64,000 nucleotides of DNA from Terripilifer sp031921685 (GTDB lineage: Bacteria > Pseudomonadota > Alphaproteobacteria > Rhizobiales > Beijerinckiaceae). Shown one piece after another: positions 55,283 through 63,217 of the stretch. How positions within the stretch are numbered: the stretch's first letter is position 1; each line of letters opens with the position of its first letter. The notes beneath the pieces are model-generated. The model had not been told where the DNA came from and did no database searches. It saw nothing but the letters and a program-made list of their open reading frames with translations. The position numbers and the translations under genes were made by a program. Location of the stretch: positions 1,984,001 to 2,048,000 of the forward strand of contig NZ_JAPDHU010000001.1 in assembly GCF_031921685.1 (NCBI RefSeq), written 5' to 3'.

Positions 55283-56347
55283 ATGGCCCGCATCACCCTC
55301 AGGCAGCTTCTCGATCACGCCGCCGAACATGACTATGGCGTGCCGGCGTTCAACATCAACAATATGGAGCAGGCGCTGGCGATCATGACGGCGGCCGATA
55401 AGGTCGATGCGCCGGTGATCATTCAGGCGTCGCGCGGCGCGCGCGCCTATGCCAACGACATCATGCTGCGCCATATGATGGACGCGGTCGTCGAAATGTA
55501 TCCGCATATTCCGGTGTGCGTGCATCTCGATCACGGCAACGAGCCGGCGACCTGCGTCACCGCCATTCAGGCGGGCTTCACTTCGGTGATGATGGACGGC
55601 TCGCTGAAGGCTGACGGCAAGACGCCGGCCGATTGGGATTACAATGTCGGCGTCACCAACAAGGTCGTCGAGATGGCGCATCTCGGCGGCATTTCGGTGG
55701 AAGGCGAATTGGGCGTGCTCGGCTCGCTCGAAACCGGCATGGGCGAAAAGGAAGACGGCCATGGGGCGGAAGGCCAGCTGTCGCATGACCAGCTTCTGAC
55801 CAATCCGGACGAAGCGGTGAAATTCGTCAAGGAGACGAAGGTCGATGCGCTCGCCATTGCCATGGGTACGTCACACGGCGCCTATAAATTCTCGCGCAAG
55901 CCCGACGGTGCGGTGTTGGCGATGAATGTCATTGAGGAAATCCATCGTAGGATGCCGCATGTGCATATGGTCATGCATGGCTCCTCGTCGGTGCCGCAGG
56001 ACCTGCAGGACATCATCAACCAGTACGGCGGAAAGATGCCGCAGACCTGGGGCGTGCCGGTGGAAGAGATTCAGCGCGGCATCAAGAACGGCGTGCGCAA
56101 GATCAATATCGACACCGACAATCGCATGGCGATCACCGGACAGATCCGCAAGATTCTCGCCGAGCATCCGGGCGAATTCGATCCGCGCAAATATTTGAAG
56201 CCGGCGCTCGATGCGATGACCAAACTTTGCAAGGATCGGCTGGAACAGTTCAACACCGCGGGCAAGGCTGCCAAGCTAAAGCCGCTTCCCGTGTCGGTGA
56301 TGGCGAAGCGTTATGCTTCGGGTGAATTGAACCCAAAATTTACCTGA
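55283..56347 (+). CDS. fba: Fructose-bisphosphate aldolase class II (Calvin-cycle subtype)
   Basis: Zinc aldolase joining or cleaving fructose-1,6-bisphosphate (and sedoheptulose-1,7-bisphosphate in some members); 354 aa. The metal and catalytic site HLDHG gives Asp83 and His84. 'GEKEDGHGAEG' and 'VMHGSSSVPQDLQDIINQYG' match the Calvin-cycle subtype (CbbA-like) rather than the E. coli FbaA type. GGAGC lies six bases before the ATG. No RuBisCO or phosphoribulokinase gene is in the window, so autotrophy is not shown. Confidence 0.96.
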   Translation: MARITLRQLLDHAAEHDYGVPAFNINNMEQALAIMTAADKVDAPVIIQASRGARAYANDIMLRHMMDAVVEMYPHIPVCVHLDHGNEPATCVTAIQAGFTSVMMDGSLKADGKTPADWDYNVGVTNKVVEMAHLGGISVEGELGVLGSLETGMGEKEDGHGAEGQLSHDQLLTNPDEAVKFVKETKVDALAIAMGTSHGAYKFSRKPDGAVLAMNVIEEIHRRMPHVHMVMHGSSSVPQDLQDIINQYGGKMPQTWGVPVEEIQRGIKNGVRKINIDTDNRMAITGQIRKILAEHPGEFDPRKYLKPALDAMTKLCKDRLEQFNTAGKAAKLKPLPVSVMAKRYASGELNPKFT

Positions 56348-56391
56348 CACCAAACTGACAAACCGCTGTTTTTAGTGCCGTATTTTTGATG

Positions 56392-56442
56392 TTGGCGCGG
56401 AAATTTACTGCGGTATAATTTAGTGGTTCGAGCAAGACTCGA
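56392..56442 (+). promoter_or_regulatory. Promoter and possible operator of the MarR gene
   Basis: TTGGCG (56392-56397), 16-bp spacer, perfect TATAAT (56414-56419). The inverted repeat TCGAG-N5-CTCGA (56428-56442) begins about at the transcription start, a typical place for autorepression by a MarR protein. Confidence 0.55.
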
Positions 56443-56473
56443 TCGGACGGATTGTTTGGTGAGGGTTAGGCAT

Positions 56474-56917
56474 ATGGATGCTTCGAATACGCCAGCGCTC
56501 AGCCGCGAGGACTATGAGAAACTGGCCCGCTTCCGCCATGCGCTGCGCCAATTCACGGCGTTCAGCGATGCGATGCTGGAGCGCTCCAATCTGGGGCCGC
56601 GTCGGTATCAGGCGATGCTAGCGATCAAAGCCCGTCGCGAGGAAGAGCCGATCAGCGTCGGCGAATTGGCACGCTTGCTGCTGATCCGTCCCAACACCGC
56701 TGCCGAATTGGTGAACCGGTTGGAAAACGCCAAGCTGATCGAGCGTGTGAAAGATCCGAAGGATCGTCGTCGGGCGCTGCTGGCGCTGACCGATCACGGC
56801 GCGCGCAAATTGGCTGAAGTGGCGCATTTCCATTTCGAGAAGCTCGAGGAAAGCCGGGCGGCTTTCGTTGGTCTGTTCGATGGCGCTGCCGATCTCGAAG
56901 CGACCGCCGCGGAATAA
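56474..56917 (+). CDS. MarR family transcriptional regulator
   Basis: Winged-helix regulator; 147 aa. The recognition region 'ISVGELARLLLIRPNTAAEL' and wing 'KDPKDRRRALLALTDHGARK' are standard MarR features, with dimer helices at both ends. Start 56474 is within a GGGTTAGG context. A good promoter and a TCGAG/CTCGA repeat lie just upstream, so autoregulation is likely. The ligand and other targets are unknown; the nearest genes are fba upstream and a ThiE-like gene downstream. Confidence 0.88.
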   Translation: MDASNTPALSREDYEKLARFRHALRQFTAFSDAMLERSNLGPRRYQAMLAIKARREEEPISVGELARLLLIRPNTAAELVNRLENAKLIERVKDPKDRRRALLALTDHGARKLAEVAHFHFEKLEESRAAFVGLFDGAADLEATAAE

Positions 56918-57019
56918 TCCGTCCAGCTTTCGCTTCAGCCGGGTTCCAGATGCATTGCTGGTTCGATGCAGGGCCTTGGCGTGAATCCGTGCCTGTTTCC
57001 TTTGCCAAAACTACCGAGC

Positions 57020-57046
57020 AAATTGCGTTCGATCGAAACGCAATTT
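57020..57046. repeat. Palindromic element downstream of the MarR gene
   Basis: Ten-base arms AAATTGCGTT and AACGCAATTT surround CGATCGA. Its core TGCGTT...GAAACGCA resembles that of the hairpin at 38013-38042, so both may belong to one family. No T-run follows. Confidence 0.5.
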
Positions 57047-57148
57047 TGCCATCTGTCTCTGTTTTGACGTGTCTTTAGGGCCGCTTGACCTTGTCAGACG
57101 GCAAAATGCTATGGCTCGTCCTGCGCAGTGTGATATCCGGTAGTTCTT

Positions 57149-57805
57149 ATGTCCGAGCCAAGCGAGCCGACTGGGCTTTATCTGTTGACGCCGCGGCAGC
57201 CTGCCGCCGGCACGCTCAATCCGCTTCTCGCCGCCGCGCTCGCCGGCGGCGGCATTGCCTGCGTCTGCGTCGATGCAGGCGGCGAATCCCAAAATCTCAA
57301 GCAGGCCATTGCCACCTGCCAGGCAGCGGGCGCCGCGGCGCTGTTGCGCGATCCGGCGGCCGCCGGTGACCAGGAGGCCGATGGCGTTCATCTCGACCAT
57401 CCAGACGATGACGACGATCAGGCCTTGTTCGATCAAGTGCGCCAGGCACGCGTCGCGCAAGGTCGCGCCGGCGGCATTGTCGGGGTCGGTGGCCTGCGCA
57501 CGCGCCATCAGGCGATGAGCGCCGGGGAACTCGACGTCGACTATGTGATGTTCGGCGAGCCGGACGCCGCCGACACGCTGCCCTCCGCCGATGCGGTTTT
57601 GGAGCGGGTGCGCTGGTGGGCGGAAATCTTCACCGTGCCTTGCGTTGCCTATGCGCGATCGCTTGAGGATGTGGGCCCACTCGTCGAAGCGGGCGCCGAT
57701 TTCATTGCGCTGCGCGAAGCCGTTTGGAACGATCCGCGTGGATCGCGCGCGGCCATCGACGATGTTCTGGCGATGATGACGGCGCGCGCCGCGGAGGTGT
57801 CGTGA
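57149..57805 (+). CDS. Thiamine-phosphate-synthase-like protein (degenerate ThiE fold)
   Basis: TIM-barrel protein of 218 aa related to ThiE/TenI. The barrel order is recognisable: GLYLLTPRQP, ADGVHLDHP, 'DYVMFGEPDAADTLPSADAV' and AGADFIALREAVW. Active-site motifs are altered: HLDHP replaces HVGQ, the GxSxH motif is replaced by VGVGGLRTRH, and the pyrophosphate-binding FPTxTK is missing after FGE. It may not make thiamine phosphate. An acidic run (DDDDDQ) follows the second motif. Its stop overlaps the next gene's start (GTGA), so the two are coupled. Confidence 0.78.
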   Translation: MSEPSEPTGLYLLTPRQPAAGTLNPLLAAALAGGGIACVCVDAGGESQNLKQAIATCQAAGAAALLRDPAAAGDQEADGVHLDHPDDDDDQALFDQVRQARVAQGRAGGIVGVGGLRTRHQAMSAGELDVDYVMFGEPDAADTLPSADAVLERVRWWAEIFTVPCVAYARSLEDVGPLVEAGADFIALREAVWNDPRGSRAAIDDVLAMMTARAAEVS

Positions 57806-58821
57806 CCGTGCGCATTTTGCCGATCTTTCTTCTCCTGAGCGTTCTTCCGGCGCTGGCCGTGGCGCAGGACAAACCCGCGCCACAGAAGCCTTTCGATCCG
57901 CCGTTCGACAATTCGGCACGCAAGGTCACGATGCCGGATCCGACGAAATTGCCGACCTCGGGGCCGACCCCGGCCGAGCCTTATATCAAAGTGCCGGTCG
58001 ATCTGGCTTTCGGCGCCTATCAGCGTGGTCTGTACGTGACGGCCATGCAGGAGGCGATGAAGCGGCTGCAAACCAATGCCAACGATGCGCCGGCCATGGC
58101 GCTGGTCGGCGAACTTTATCGCGACGGCCTGTCGGTGAAACAGAGCCAGGAAGAGGCCAACAAATGGTATCGCCTGGCGGCTGACCGTGGTGACGCGGCG
58201 GCGCAATATTCGCTGGGGCTCGCCTATCTCGAGGGCCGCGGCGTCAAGGCCGATCCGAAGGAGGCGCGCGCCTTGTTCGAGAAGGCCGCGGAAAAGAACC
58301 AGCCGTCGGCTCTCTACAATCTCGCCGTCATGGAAATTCAAGGCGACATCCAGGATTTCCGCAAGGCGGCGGATCTGTTCCGCCGCTCGATGGACGCGGG
58401 CAATGTCGAGGCGACCTATGCGCTCGCCATGCTCTACAAGGACGGGTCCGGTGTGCCGCAGGATCGCGCCATGGCGACGCAATTGATGCATAAGGCGGCC
58501 GACGAAAAGCTCGTTCCGGCCATGGTCGACTATGCCATTGCCCGGTTCAATGGCACCGGCACCGAGAAAAATGAGGAAGAGGCGGCCAAATATTTCATCC
58601 GGGCCGCTTCGCTCAACAATCCGATCGCCCAGAACCGGCTGGCCCGGCTCTATGTGGTGGGGCGCGGCGTCAAGGCCGATCTGGTCGAGGCGATGAAATG
58701 GCACGTGCTCGCCCGGGCCAACGGTCTCCCCGACGAATGGCTCGAGGAAAAGCTCCGCACCCTGTCCCAGGGCCAGAAAACGGCGGTCGAAGAGGCGATT
58801 CAGCGATTTCTCGGCAAATGA
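57802..58821 (+). CDS. Sel1/TPR repeat periplasmic protein
   Basis: 339-aa secreted protein with a signal peptide (about 1-22, ending AVA). It contains five to six Sel1-like repeats from about 75 to 310, for example 'EEANKWYRLAADRGDAAAQY', 'KEARALFEKAAEKNQPSALY' and 'EEAAKYFIRAASLNNPIAQN'. Such repeats bind protein partners; some in alphaproteobacteria (ExoR) regulate two-component sensors. GTG 57802 is preferred, with GGAGG five bases upstream. A 14-bp tandem duplication overlaps its stop codon (58816-58842). Confidence 0.87.
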   Translation: MTVRILPIFLLLSVLPALAVAQDKPAPQKPFDPPFDNSARKVTMPDPTKLPTSGPTPAEPYIKVPVDLAFGAYQRGLYVTAMQEAMKRLQTNANDAPAMALVGELYRDGLSVKQSQEEANKWYRLAADRGDAAAQYSLGLAYLEGRGVKADPKEARALFEKAAEKNQPSALYNLAVMEIQGDIQDFRKAADLFRRSMDAGNVEATYALAMLYKDGSGVPQDRAMATQLMHKAADEKLVPAMVDYAIARFNGTGTEKNEEEAAKYFIRAASLNNPIAQNRLARLYVVGRGVKADLVEAMKWHVLARANGLPDEWLEEKLRTLSQGQKTAVEEAIQRFLGK

Positions 58822-58843
58822 CTTGACCCAAATGACTTGACCT
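58816..58843. repeat. 14-bp tandem duplication over a stop codon
   Basis: AAATGACTTGACCC (58816-58829) is repeated directly as AAATGACTTGACCT (58830-58843), differing only in the last base. The first copy contains the TGA of the Sel1 gene. A hairpin CTGCCCG/CGGGCAG (58842-58848, 58856-58862) without a T-run follows. Confidence 0.75.
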
Positions 58844-58959
58844 GCCCGCATCGGGCGGGCAGACATCCCGGTTCCAGCCCTCTGGTTCCTGCCTTTGGGC
58901 CGGGCGTGGCCACTGGCCCAAATTCCCTGCAACTCCCTCCTGACCGGCATTTTCTCGCT

Positions 58960-59751
58960 ATGATCCGCTCCGCCCTGATGAATGTGATGACCGCCGCTGC
59001 CGTGAAAGCCGGCCGTGGCCTCAAGCGCGATTTCGGCGAGGTTGAGAACCTGCAGGTGTCGATCAAGGGACCGGGCGATTTCGTCTCTGCCGCCGACCGC
59101 AAGGCCGAACGGGTGCTGCGCGACGAACTGGCCAAGGCGCGGCCGGGCTATAGTTTCCTGATGGAGGAATCCGGCGAGATCGTCGGCAGTGACACCACCC
59201 ATCGCTGGATCATCGATCCGCTCGACGGCACCACCAATTTCCTGCACGGCCTGCCGGTTTTCGCCATTTCCCTGGCGCTGGAGCGCGAGGGCCAATTGGT
59301 GGCGGGCCTCGTCTACAATCCGATCAGCGACGATATGTTCGTCGCCGAAAAAGGCCAGGGGTCCTGGCACAACAACCGCCGCCTGCGGGTCGCTGCCCGG
59401 TCCGACATTTCCGAGGCGCTGATGGGCACCGGCGTGCCGCATCTCGGCAAGGCGTCGGCGCATCCGAAGTTCAAGGCGGAACTGTCGTCGGTCATGGCGC
59501 GGGTGCACAATATCCGCCGGATGGGCGCCGCGGCGCTCGATCTCGCCTTCGTCGCCGCCGGCCGGCTCGACGGCTTCTGGGAGCGCAGTCTGCAACCGTG
59601 GGACACGGCGGCCGGCATCGTTCTGGTGCGCGAAGCGGGCGGCTTTGTCTCCGATGCGGACGGCGGCAACGACATGCTGGACAAGGGGTCGGTCTGCGCC
59701 GGCAATGAAACCATGCAGCGGCAGCTTCTCGCCCTGATCAATCGCGCCTGA
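58960..59751 (+). CDS. Inositol monophosphatase family protein (SuhB-like)
   Basis: Mg2+-dependent phosphatase of the IMPase family; 263 aa. Metal sites: MEESGE (68-73), IDPLDGTTNF (85-94) and WDTAAG near 211. The protein may act on inositol-1-phosphate, or as SuhB in rRNA transcription antitermination. ATG 58960 gives the family N-terminus (SALMNVMTAAAVKAGR), though no ribosome site is visible; upstream in-frame starts reach into a hairpin-rich gap. It precedes the MotA/OmpA pair. Confidence 0.92.
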   Translation: MIRSALMNVMTAAAVKAGRGLKRDFGEVENLQVSIKGPGDFVSAADRKAERVLRDELAKARPGYSFLMEESGEIVGSDTTHRWIIDPLDGTTNFLHGLPVFAISLALEREGQLVAGLVYNPISDDMFVAEKGQGSWHNNRRLRVAARSDISEALMGTGVPHLGKASAHPKFKAELSSVMARVHNIRRMGAAALDLAFVAAGRLDGFWERSLQPWDTAAGIVLVREAGGFVSDADGGNDMLDKGSVCAGNETMQRQLLALINRA

Positions 59752-59930
59752 ACTGCCTGAAATTCGGTCGCAATTTCGCCATTACGACACAAACTGATGT
59801 TCTATCGCTGTCCCGGGCTTGATCGGGCGCGGTTTCTGACGTTTTCTGACATGTCTGTCGAGGCGCCGCGCGATTCTTCGTCGCAATCCCCCTAAGCGCC
59901 CGCAACGCTTCGTCCGGAGGATGGAGATTT

Positions 59931-60875
59931 ATGGCGAGCGAGAACGACACGCGTAAACTGTCCGCACCCGGCATCTATCTGCTGCGCATGATCGTTTTCC
60001 TGGCGCTGGTCGGCTTCGTCGTCCTCATTCTCTATCGCCAGATCCAAACGGCCTTCATGGCTAATCCGGGCCTCAACGCTTTGATTCTCGGCGTGCTGGC
60101 CATCGGCATCATCCTGGCGATCCGGCAGGCTTGGCGGCTGCGGCGCGAAGTGCGCTGGGTCAATGCCTATCAGGCCGGCCAGGCGGCGCAGGCGCGTCCG
60201 CCCGTGTTGCTCGCGCCGATGGCGAAAATGATCGGCGACAAGGATCACGCCACGCCGATCACCACGCAGATGCTGCGCGTCATTCTCGATTCCGTCGGCG
60301 CACGTCTCGATGAATCGCGTGAGATCGCTCGTTATCTGACCGGCCTCTTGGTGTTCCTTGGCCTGCTCGGCACGTTCTGGGGCCTGCTCGAAACCGTCGG
60401 TTCCATCGGCAATGTCATCAAGTCGATGCAGGGCGGCAGTGACGCGACATTGATGTTCGACGAATTGAAGAATGGTCTGTCGGCGCCGATCGCCGGCATG
60501 TCGATCTCCTTCACCTCGTCGCTGTTCGGCCTCGCCGGCTCGCTCATCCTGGGCTTTCTCGATCTGCAAGCGGGACAGGCGCAAAACCGCTTCTACACGG
60601 AGCTGGAAGATTTTCTGTCGACTGGCGCCGGCGATGTGGCCCTGGCGGGCCTGCCGCCGGATTTGGCGGCGGCGCTCGCCAAGATCGGTGATCCTGCGGG
60701 CTCACGCGCGGCTACTGCCGCCATGGCCAATCTGGCCGAAGGCATTCAGGGGCTCGTCAAACATATGCGCGGCGAGCAGCAGATGATCCGCGATTGGGTC
60801 GAGGCGCAAGCCGAACAGCAGCGCGAAGTCAAGAAACTGCTTGAACGGCTGACATCGGAGCCGGAGCGACACTGA
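59931..60875 (+). CDS. MotA/TolQ/ExbB-like proton-channel family protein
   Basis: Inner-membrane protein of 314 aa related to MotA, TolQ and ExbB, which couple proton flow to work in the envelope. Helices are at about 17-37, 45-63, 140-160 and 186-208; the family core 'LLVFLGLLGTFWGLLETVGS' and 'GLSAPIAGMSISFTSSLFGL' hold the channel-lining segments. A C-terminal soluble helix (about 265-310) follows. GGAGGATGGAGATTT precedes ATG 59931. It overlaps the OmpA/MotB-like gene by one base, so they form a stator-like pair; flagellar or tol genes are not nearby. Confidence 0.85.
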   Translation: MASENDTRKLSAPGIYLLRMIVFLALVGFVVLILYRQIQTAFMANPGLNALILGVLAIGIILAIRQAWRLRREVRWVNAYQAGQAAQARPPVLLAPMAKMIGDKDHATPITTQMLRVILDSVGARLDESREIARYLTGLLVFLGLLGTFWGLLETVGSIGNVIKSMQGGSDATLMFDELKNGLSAPIAGMSISFTSSLFGLAGSLILGFLDLQAGQAQNRFYTELEDFLSTGAGDVALAGLPPDLAAALAKIGDPAGSRAATAAMANLAEGIQGLVKHMRGEQQMIRDWVEAQAEQQREVKKLLERLTSEPERH

Positions 60876-61900
60876 TGGCTTATATCCGCTCGCGCCGTCG
60901 CGGCGGCTTCGATTACTGGCCGGGCTTCGTCGATGCGTTGTCGACCATGCTGCTGGCCATCATCTTTCTTCTGTCCGTCTTCATGCTCGGCCAATACTTC
61001 CTGTCGCGCGAGGTGACGGGCAAGGACAATGCGCTCGTCAAGTTGAACCGGCAGATCGAGGAACTGACATCGCTCTTGGCGCTGGAACGGTCCGGGCGCG
61101 CCGATGCCCAGGCCAATCTCTCCAGCTTGATGGCGACTCTCGATGCGGCGCAGCGCGATCGCGATCGCCTGCAAGGGCTGCTCGATTCCGGCACCGCCAA
61201 TGCGGCTGCGGGCGGCAATGCTGCGGCGGCCGCGCAACAGGCTCTTGATGCCGAGCGGCAGATTTCGGCGCGTGCGGCGGCGCAAGTCGACATTCTCAAT
61301 CAGCAGATCGCGGCGCTGCGCCGGCAGCTCTCGGCCCTGGAAGAGGCGCTCAATGCGTCGGAACAGCGCGACCGCGACTCGCAGGCGCGCATTGCCGATC
61401 TCGGCTCGCGCCTCAATGTGGCGCTGGCGCAGAAGGTGCAGGAACTGGCGCGCTATCGCTCCGACTTCTTCGGCCGCCTGAAGGAAATTCTCGGCAATCG
61501 TCCTGGCATCCGCACCGTGGGCGATCGCTTCGTCTTCGAGTCGGAAGTGCTTTTCGATACCGGCAAAGCCGACATCAGTTCGCAGGGCCATGCCGAGCTC
61601 GACAAACTGGCGACGGCGATGGCCGATCTCGAACGCGAAATTCCGCCGGAACTGCCGTGGGTGATGCGCGTCGATGGCCACACGGACAAGCGGCCGATCA
61701 CCGGCGGCACTTACAAGTCGAATTGGGATCTGTCAGCGAGCCGCGCCATCGCCGTCGTGCAGTATCTCGTCAGTAAGGGCGTGTCGCCGCAGCGATTGGC
61801 GGCGGCGGGCTTCGGCGAGTTCCAACCGATCGATCCAGGCGACAGTGACGAAGCGCTGCGCCGCAATCGACGGATCGAGCTGAAGCTCACCGACCGATAA
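60875..61900 (+). CDS. OmpA/MotB-like peptidoglycan-binding protein
   Basis: 341-aa partner of the preceding gene. One membrane helix at about 20-43 contains Asp20 (GFVDALSTML), matching the proton-carrying Asp of MotB. A long coiled coil (about 55-190) is followed by an OmpA-type peptidoglycan-binding domain (about 210-341) with 'LFDTGKADISSQGHAELDKL', RVDGHTDKRP and 'NWDLSASRAIAVVQYL'. Such pairs are conserved in Rhizobiales, but the mechanical role is not established. The coiled coil is longer than in MotB. Confidence 0.87.
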   Translation: MAYIRSRRRGGFDYWPGFVDALSTMLLAIIFLLSVFMLGQYFLSREVTGKDNALVKLNRQIEELTSLLALERSGRADAQANLSSLMATLDAAQRDRDRLQGLLDSGTANAAAGGNAAAAAQQALDAERQISARAAAQVDILNQQIAALRRQLSALEEALNASEQRDRDSQARIADLGSRLNVALAQKVQELARYRSDFFGRLKEILGNRPGIRTVGDRFVFESEVLFDTGKADISSQGHAELDKLATAMADLEREIPPELPWVMRVDGHTDKRPITGGTYKSNWDLSASRAIAVVQYLVSKGVSPQRLAAAGFGEFQPIDPGDSDEALRRNRRIELKLTDR

Positions 61901-61913
61901 GCATAGAGTTTCT

Positions 61914-61937
61914 GCGTTTGATGGACACATCAAACGC
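61914..61937. promoter_or_regulatory. Perfect inverted repeat before the Bug gene, operator candidate
   Basis: GCGTTTGATG (61914-61923) and CATCAAACGC (61928-61937) pair perfectly with a 4-bp spacer. It lies 57 bp upstream of the Bug-type gene at 61994 and 14 bp after the OmpA-like stop. No T-run follows either strand, so a repressor site is more likely than a terminator. Confidence 0.45.
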
Positions 61938-61993
61938 TAAGACGACGCTCAATAACATCCAGGCGCGGAATAAGCGCCAGCAGGGAGGATCAG

Positions 61994-63004
61994 ATGAGCG
62001 CGCGAGCGTGCGTGAAAGCCGTCATGACAGCGACCGCGCTGCTGCTGTCGCCATTGGCGCAGGCACAGGATTTTTATGCCGGCAAGACCATCGTGCTCTA
62101 TGCCGGCCAGCCGCCGGGCGGCGGCATCGACAATGAGATGCGCCTGGTGGCGCAGTTCCTCAGCCGCTTCATTCCGGGCGAACCGCAAATCCAGCCGCGC
62201 AACATGCCGGGTGCCGGCGGAGTCACTCTGGGCAATTATCTTTATGCCTCGGCGACGGTCGATGGGCTGACGCTGGGCATGCCGGGGCGTGCCGGCTTCG
62301 TGCTGGCGCCGATCGGCGATGACAAGACGGCGCGTTACGACGTGCGCCGCTTCACCTGGATGGGCAGCGCCGCCAGCACCAATTTCATTTTCTGGGCGCG
62401 CAATTCGTCCGGCCTCAAATCGATCGCCGATCTGAAAGCCTTGAAGCGCGAACTCAATGTCGCGGGTTCCGGCGCCACCACGTCCAATTCGATCGTGCCG
62501 GAAATTCTGGCGCGTTACGAAAAGTTCCCGTTCAAAGTGGTGCGTGGCTATCCTGGCATGGCGCCAGCGGTGCTGTCGCTGGAGCGCGGCGAGACGGAAG
62601 CGATCTTCTCCGATCGGGCCAGCATCCGCCCCGATATGATCGCGTCCGGCCTGGTGACACCGCTGTTCCAGACCTTCCCGATGGAACCCAATCTGCCGGT
62701 CATCGATACGCTGCTTACCGATGCGCGCGAGCGTGAGTTGATCGGTCTCTTGGCGACGCCGATGCGGCTGGGGCTGGCCTTGATCGGACCGCCCGGCATG
62801 CCGGAAGCGCAGACGAAGATTTTGCGCGACGCCTATGGCCGGATGGTCAGAGATGCAGCCTATCAAGAGGAAGCGCGGCGGCGCAATTTCGATGTCGGCA
62901 CGCCCAACGACGGTGAAGCGATCACCGCCTATCTGTCGAAGGTGATCTCGGGTCTGTCGCCGGAAGTGATCGCCGAATACAAATCTTTCGTCGAGCGCAA
63001 TTAG
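61994..63004 (+). CDS. Bug-family tripartite tricarboxylate transporter binding protein
   Basis: Second periplasmic Bug receptor in the window; 336 aa. Signal peptide about 1-24 (LAQA|QDFYAGK). It has the family landmarks GQPPGGGIDNEMRLVAQFL and 'RNMPGAGGVTLGNYL', but the loop after them is more divergent than in the 11066 protein ('TWMGSAASTNFIFWARNSSG'), so the ligand probably differs. GGGAGG seven bases before ATG 61994 is strong. No TctA/B genes follow. The perfect inverted repeat upstream may be its operator. Confidence 0.85.
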   Translation: MSARACVKAVMTATALLLSPLAQAQDFYAGKTIVLYAGQPPGGGIDNEMRLVAQFLSRFIPGEPQIQPRNMPGAGGVTLGNYLYASATVDGLTLGMPGRAGFVLAPIGDDKTARYDVRRFTWMGSAASTNFIFWARNSSGLKSIADLKALKRELNVAGSGATTSNSIVPEILARYEKFPFKVVRGYPGMAPAVLSLERGETEAIFSDRASIRPDMIASGLVTPLFQTFPMEPNLPVIDTLLTDARERELIGLLATPMRLGLALIGPPGMPEAQTKILRDAYGRMVRDAAYQEEARRRNFDVGTPNDGEAITAYLSKVISGLSPEVIAEYKSFVERN

Positions 63005-63046
63005 AGCGATACCTTGGTGCGTGATGACGTTTGGCCGCGATCTTTG

Positions 63047-63201
63047 TGTCATCCCGGACACGCGCAGCGTGATCCGGGATCCAGGGGCATGCGGTAGAGC
63101 CATTCATTCATCGCTGCGACACAGCGGCTTCTTAAACCTGCAAACGTTTCACCACGTGCCCCTGGTTCCCGGATCGCACCTGCGGTGCGTCCGAGATGAC
63201 A
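63047..63201. repeat. Interspersed palindromic repeat, copy 2
   Basis: 155-bp imperfect palindrome from TGTCATCCCGGACACGC to GATGACA, with inner arms GATCCAGGGGCA and TGCCCCTGGTTC. Its ends and the internal GGTAGAG match copy 1 at 49117-49234. It fills the gap between the Bug gene and the L,D-transpeptidase gene. Confidence 0.75.
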
Positions 63202-63217
63202 CCCAAGGTGCGGAGGA

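Noticed and set aside
50937..56347. Complete Calvin-cycle operon
   Set aside because: tkt, gap, pgk and a Calvin-subtype fba are present, but no RuBisCO, phosphoribulokinase or CbbR gene is in the window.
59931..61900. Zorya-type anti-phage system (ZorA/ZorB) based on the MotA-like plus OmpA/MotB-like pair
   Set aside because: No ZorC, ZorD or ZorE helicase/nuclease genes follow; the neighbours are an inositol phosphatase and a Bug receptor gene. The pair looks like a core chromosomal stator-like unit.
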